From NCBI RefSeq assembly GCF_040115645.1, contig NC_089547.1:558001-622000 (forward strand): a stretch of DNA of 64,000 bases. Direction: 5' to 3'. The notes under the pieces were generated by a model. That model saw nothing but the letters and a program-made list of their open reading frames with translations, searched no databases and was not told the DNA's origin. The number at the start of each line of letters is the position of its first letter. The first letter of the stretch is position 1. The position numbers and the translations under genes were made by a program. Source of the stretch: Euwallacea fornicatus (Eukaryota; Arthropoda; Insecta; Coleoptera; Curculionidae). Below, piece by piece: positions 58,886-64,000 of the stretch.

Positions 58886-59484
58886 ATATCTACTATATAG
58901 AAAAATGTATTTTTTAATTTTTTTCTTGTGGAATTCCACGTATATCATGATATTTTTTAGTTATTTGAGAAATTCTGAATGTATTATATAAAATGAAAAA
59001 GTACATTTATGTACTACATGGGTAACCTTGTAACACCCGCACCTGTAAACGATGCAAAACAAAAAACAATATTTGAAGTCCAGCATCATCATGAAAAATA
59101 TTTCCTTCAATTTTAAACGAATCTATGCAGGACTCTTGGTCCTATGCGTATATCATTTGAAAAGGAAGTAAAAAAATGAATTTATTTAAAAAAATCAAGT
59201 TTGGGGCTCATAAAACGTGAAAAATTTTGATATTTTCTCTCGCACCCTACATACGACTTTTTCGTATATTAAAAACATACTGTAGTAAAACCACCCTTTG
59301 TTTTTGACTGGACGAGTTTTCCAACGATTCAATAATCACTTTGTGAATTTACTGAGAATTTTCTCGAGCTTTTTTTTATCTTTAGTTTAAATCGAATTAA
59401 CTCAAAAACTACAAAAGGTTTAATAAATTTGGTATAACAAAAAATACATATAATTAAAAACAAAATTAGTATTCGGAACAAGAT

Positions 59485-59650
59485 ATAGGGTAGTCCATTT
59501 AAAAATATGTATTTTTGTCAAGTCACGGTTTTTGGACACCCCGTAATTTCGAAAATATTCAAAAGTAAAAATTGGCGAAAATCAAATAACTTTCTAAACG
59601 TTGCGGGTTTTGAGATAAAGTACTGGACCATCTTAGGTGGACTACCCTGT
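59485..59650. mobile_element. MITE, 166 bases
   Basis: The 13-base ends ATAGGGTAGTCCA (59485-59497) and TGGACTACCCTGT (59638-59650) are inverted with one mismatch. The interior is AT-rich with no frame. A further ACAGGGTGTCTTATTTAA end-like motif at 59946 has no partner that I could find. Confidence 0.8.
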
Positions 59651-62254
59651 TCATATTGCATGCGAATGTTCTATTCAATTCCGCTATTTTAGGATATGTT
59701 CCTGAGTTGTCGATCTTGTTATCTTACTAAGTCTCAAGGGCATCTCCGGCTTTCTGCTAGTTTTTACCAACCCCTCGTTCGTGCAATCTTAGTGCTTTTC
59801 TCCGAAAACGTGTGGAATTTTCACTTCTTTTTCGTTTACAAGCTGATGCATCAAACAAGAGGCAAGGGTTGTGCAAAACCTGAGAAAAGGCTCAATGAAG
59901 CCAAACGGACGTTCAATATGAAGAATTCCAAATATGTAAAAAATACAGGGTGTCTTATTTAAAAAATGCTAATTTTAAAATATTACCTGCACCCGACCCA
60001 TATGCCACAAGGTTTGTGTAGGTTCTCGCTAGGTGTGGTTCCTCGCAGTGAGTGAAAAACCCATTTTAAAGTTTCTAGCGATTGTTTGACGTTCCAACTG
60101 CTAATCTCTGTCTAACAGAAAGAAAAATCTAAATCCCGTTAAACTTGTACCGCCGTTTGTGGAAGGTCTTTAGGCTAAGCAAACCTAAACAGTTAGAGGA
60201 TGCTCCCCCGAGGCCTCCCTATTTGTATAAGTACGATTTATGCCCCGATAATGCAGAACGGGGTTTATTTTCCCGCACTTTGCTGCCTATAAATTCCAGA
60301 GATTCGCTCCGGGTTTTTGCATTTTTCTTTTACTATGAAAGGCGGCTTAATTGGGTCGCAGCAAGCCCGATAAGGACAGTGATCCAGGAAAAAAAGGACA
60401 ATACTGTGTATTACATCGTACGGTCAGAGCCATCGTAAATCGTTCTCTTTATCGTAAAGTCGAGCAAACGAACGTGTGGCCACTATTCTTATTAAATGTA
60501 TAGAAAGAGAAGTTTATGGGGAGAAAATCAGATTGCGCGACAATATGGCGGAGAGATAACCTTCTGAGCGAGATTGGGCTCCTTAAAGACACAATAACCT
60601 CGTTAACCAGATTAGCATAATGAACTCCCTTTTTATTGTCAAGTTTGGGTCTCTTTATTACTACATTTTCGCCCTCCAGCCACGCTCGGGAACCCCTCGA
60701 AACCGGCACTAACGATTTCCTTCGCACGGGGCTCTGTTATATTAAAATCACAAATTCCCTATCAATCGTCGACTTTACGACCAACTATTAAAACCCTAAA
60801 CAGCAACACGTGACTCCGATCCCAGCCCGTAATTAGTCGCTAGTCGATATTTAATACGTTGCCTGCCAACTAATGACATCCCTGAAGCGTTCCAGGTCCC
60901 GAAACTCTAGAAAAGCGAAAACAAGATTACCGGAATCCCGGTCGAAGTTTTCCAGGCCAAATTACGTATTGAGACTCTTCGACTTGAAAAGAAGACTTAT
61001 AGAACCCGGCGTGGGTTAGTTATTGTGCGACGATGGTTAACAGGGCCACCTGTCAGTTGTCATTCTTGTCAATGGAGTTGAATTCAATTTCTAACTTAGA
61101 TAAAAAATTACTTTATTTTGAGTTGGGTCCCTGCTTTTGGTTGAATTTTGCGCCTAATGCCGAAATGGCTTATGACAGTCCTATAAGTTTCCTGTTAACT
61201 ATGAATGACACGATCTCTTTTAGGGGAATTCAAAAAGGACGGCTAATATATGAAGAAATATGGACATTTTTTTATAAGCGATAAGAAATGCGAATGTACA
61301 TAATAGCCGTAGCTTATCGAAACGTCAAAAGTGCGACGTGTTTTGGGGTTGTCAGTCACTTGACATTTAAAAGTGAGGTTAAGAGTTACAAAAGCCAGTG
61401 AGTCAGACATGTGACCAAGCAAGCGTACAATTAACAACATAACGCATTTAAGCGCAATGCGAGGTCATTTAGAAAAACAAACACTACTTCAACGAATCAT
61501 CCATAGCTTTCCATGTAAGTAAAGGCCTGAATGCGCCCAATGTCTCTTTATTGTCACCAAGGTAATCGCTTCGCTTAGTTTTAGTTCGCAGCCGCTGTCC
61601 TTACACATTGTAATTTAAATCAAGCTTGTTTTTCTATTCTTTTTGTTTATTTGAAAGCCGAAGTAACGGAGGTATTCAGGTGCTTTGCAGCGGTCGACTG
61701 CATTTAAGTTCACTAACTACTCCTTGTTTAACAATTATGACAAAAAGCCCCTAATTTTTGAACAGGAGTTCCCGCTTTAAGTCAACGCCACAGCTAAGTG
61801 CAACCGCTGCAGTGCAGCTAATGCTTGAAGTCGGCCAATGACTATGTCATGACAAAACAAAGAGGCACAAAAAAATGGGCATATGTTAACATTTTTTCCT
61901 CATTTGGACGACACCGGATATTTCGTGGAATGCAAATTTTAGTTGAGACACCATGTAGATTGCAACCTTCTTGCTGCATGATCCCTTGCGTCCTAACACC
62001 ACAGCTCCCCGTATCACTAATGCTAACCAGGGGTTCAAGGCTCTAGTTTACTTGGTTAGCACAACATCTCATATGGCAAAATTTTCCCAGTAGGTAATCT
62101 TCCTCTTAATTTTCTTTCCTTTCCCACTACAAATTTTTCATCTCAAACAGTACTCTAAGCCACGCACTTACCTTACCCATAACTGCCCATACCGGAAAAA
62201 CCTAAGAATATTTTTAAAAATTCATAAAATCAGATAACAAGTAATTTCAATTGT
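59651..62254. other. No gene recognised
   Basis: No transposase motifs, reverse transcriptase boxes or Ig-like exons were seen. Open frames at 60145-60438 and 60449-60727 overlap on opposite strands and look like chance. Confidence 0.45.
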
Positions 62255-63283
62255 AGTTTACACTGTGTTTGTACTGACGAATCCAGATTTGGATTTCATC
62301 CAGATTCTCATCGAGTAAGAGTGCACAGACGGTCTGAAAATGTTGAACGTTTACGACATGTCCAGGAAGTCTCTTCATGTAGAGGTGATAAAATAATGGT
62401 CGGAAATAAGCTTTTTTTCCAAATTTCCAAATCGATTTTTAACCGTTCCACAGTACATCGGTACCATTCTTGACCTTACAGTCCGACCATTTGGCAGCGC
62501 TGTTCGCCAGAACTTTCGCCTCATGCATGTGAGCATTCCTTGTCCATGTTAAAACTATTAATCAATTATCTGAAAATATCACGGGGTTCTGGCTCTAAAT
62601 TCCTCCCAAGGTAAGTGCGAGAAAATGGTAAAAGGGCTGTCATGAATCCCCTCGCATTTCTTGTTTATGTTAAGATCATTAATTGGCATTATCTGAAAGT
62701 GGTACTGGCTTTTGGTACCAAGTTCTTCCCCAGATTAGCGTGGGAAGAGAGGGTTGTTTATAAATTCCTTTAGCATAGATGAGAAAGATGTTTAGGGGTT
62801 TGGTACCTGTGGGAAAAAGGGTGGACAGCCCTTCCATCCTATCGGTTCTCTCACGAAGAGGGGATGTGTTCTGTGTATGGATACCGGGTTGTATCGGGAT
62901 TTCATTTTTGGATCACGGAGAATAAAGAAGTGCCCTGAGAATTGTGTCGTTTCTCTCCACCCTTTAACTGCAGATCTTACGTGCATGATAGTGCTCGTCC
63001 ACATGTCCTGGGCATTGCGACAGATCGGTTGACTAACGCGGGAAACGTCGCATCGGCACGGCCAGCACAATGGCCAGATCTGAATCCAATTGAACATGCC
63101 TGGGACATGCTATAAAGAAGAGTTTCACCACATACGGGGAACACTCACGGTCTCTTTCGATTCCGGAAGCCACTGTCAGAAGAATGGGGAAGGACATCAC
63201 GAGCGGAAATCAAAAATATCATTTGGAGTACGAACCACAGAACTAAGGCTGTGATTAATAATCGTGGAGGCCACACTTTGTAG
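62255..63283 (+). pseudogene. Decayed Tc1-like transposase with an inserted block
   Basis: The first block reads CTDESRFGFHPDSHRVRVHR with the first catalytic Asp, then RLRHVQEVSSCRGDKIMV. The second block, from about 62980, reads VHDSARPHVLGIATDRLTNA with the second Asp, then WPDLNPIEHAWDML with the Glu, and ends INNRGGHTL with a TAG at 63281. Between them, about 62530-62790 carries a two-copy tandem repeat absent from normal Tc1 genes. The N-terminal DNA-binding part is missing. Confidence 0.8.
62533..62780. repeat. Diverged tandem duplication, about 125-base unit
   Basis: Two adjacent copies share, in order, CTTGT-TATGTTAA, ATTATCTGAAA, GGT-CTGGCT-T, AGTTCTTCCCC-like and AATTCCT/AATCCCCT landmarks. 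They lie within the decayed Tc1 gene. Identity is perhaps two thirds. Confidence 0.55.
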
Positions 63284-64000
63284 TAGACTTCTAAGACTTC
63301 AAACTAGAAACCGGAGATGTTTCACGTAGCATTAATCCAGGAGATATGCTCCACCACAGCAAATTAACCTCAATGCGAAGCGACAAATCTTTTAAGAAGA
63401 AACTGTTGCTAAGCCAAAACGACACCACCTAATGAAATTCAGCAACTTTCGACACAGTTCCTACATTGACAAATGTCCCGACTTTCCGGGGTTAATGTGA
63501 CAACAACGTTTAAGTATAAAGTTTGTGTTGATGTGATTAATCCCGGACGCCCGGAGTTTCCGGGCTGCAAAAAGGCCCGGATTGGAGAAGGAGCAGTGTC
63601 AAAATGTATTGCGAGTCGGCTGACATGAAAGGCGTATGAACTTCCGACCGAAGAGGGACAAACACGTTTAAAAAAAATCTCAATTGAAAATCGGGTATTC
63701 GAGGCACGATCGACACAAGTCGTCGGAAAGAGAGTTTGGTGAAACATCGGCTCGCATAACAATTTTTGACGACAGAGGATCTTGTCGCTTGAACGATCAC
63801 ATTTCAGGAAAAGTTCATTTTAAAATTAGAAACAATCCCCCTTTGTGGAACTTAATATCCTACACAGTGGCTCCATGCAGTCGTTAACGAATTAAAAGTC
63901 GCTTTGTTTGAATCAATTAGTTCATCAAGTGTTAGTTCAACTTCCTGGAAATTCCCAAGTTTTTAGGGAGCATCGTTTATGTTCACGAATTCAAGCAAAG
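63284..64000. other. No gene recognised
   Basis: The right end of the window has overlapping short frames on both strands without family resemblance and no transposon ends that I could pair. Confidence 0.45.

Noticed and set aside
1..64000. CRISPR arrays, bacterial operons, rRNA and tRNA genes
   Set aside because: Split Ig exons with canonical splice sites and insect-type transposons show a eukaryotic nuclear region. I saw no tRNA cloverleaf or rRNA segment by eye, though a dedicated search was not possible.

Overview
The window looks like nuclear DNA of an insect. It is AT-rich with long introns and is heavily colonised by Tc1/mariner-type DNA transposons. The one host gene I can read is a Down syndrome cell adhesion molecule (Dscam family) gene on the minus strand, and its exons resemble Dscam2 most. 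I cannot name the order or species from the sequence alone.

Host gene: nine consecutive exons run right to left from 23361 to 4805 and encode Ig domains 1 to 5 of the ectodomain. They are Ig1 (23035-23361), Ig2 in two halves (21278-21439, 20613-20759), Ig3 and Ig4 in four exons (16011-16128, 15391-15506, 12304-12442, 12035-12237) and Ig5 in two (9867-10011, 4805-4956). All nine have good acceptors and donors and mutually compatible phases. The exons that correspond to the hypervariable exon 4 and exon 6 clusters of Dscam1 are single here, so this is a fixed-ectodomain paralogue. The signal-peptide exon should lie to the right of 23361; a weak candidate is at 47323-47425. The next exon (Ig6) was not found in 1-4804 and probably lies beyond the left edge.

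Mobile DNA, left to right: a Tc1-like element with inner and outer terminal repeats carries a mariner in its right end (1052-3879). A foldback element (10256-10785), a long-arm element (13381-14416), mariner and Tc1 relics (17.4-19.9 kb) and a MITE (21870-22194) sit in Dscam introns. From 23.4 to 63.3 kb come a series of elements with long inverted arms, several of which keep only the tail of a transposase gene. The same stretch holds a reverse transcriptase fragment next to a Tc1 fragment, a Tc1 inside a long-arm element (34587-37030), and a four-level nest at 42363-47254. In that nest a mariner is split by a long-arm transposon that carries a transposase gene with one nonsense codon. That transposon is split by a 5'-truncated non-LTR retrotransposon, which is split by a solo LTR.

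All transposase and reverse transcriptase genes seen are broken by stops, frameshifts, truncation or insertion, so the region looks like an accumulating graveyard in large introns and flanks. The rest (much of 5.0-9.8 kb, 26.1-27.2 kb, 37-38.7 kb, 54.8-58.6 kb, 59.7-62.3 kb and 63.3-64 kb) shows no gene I can support.
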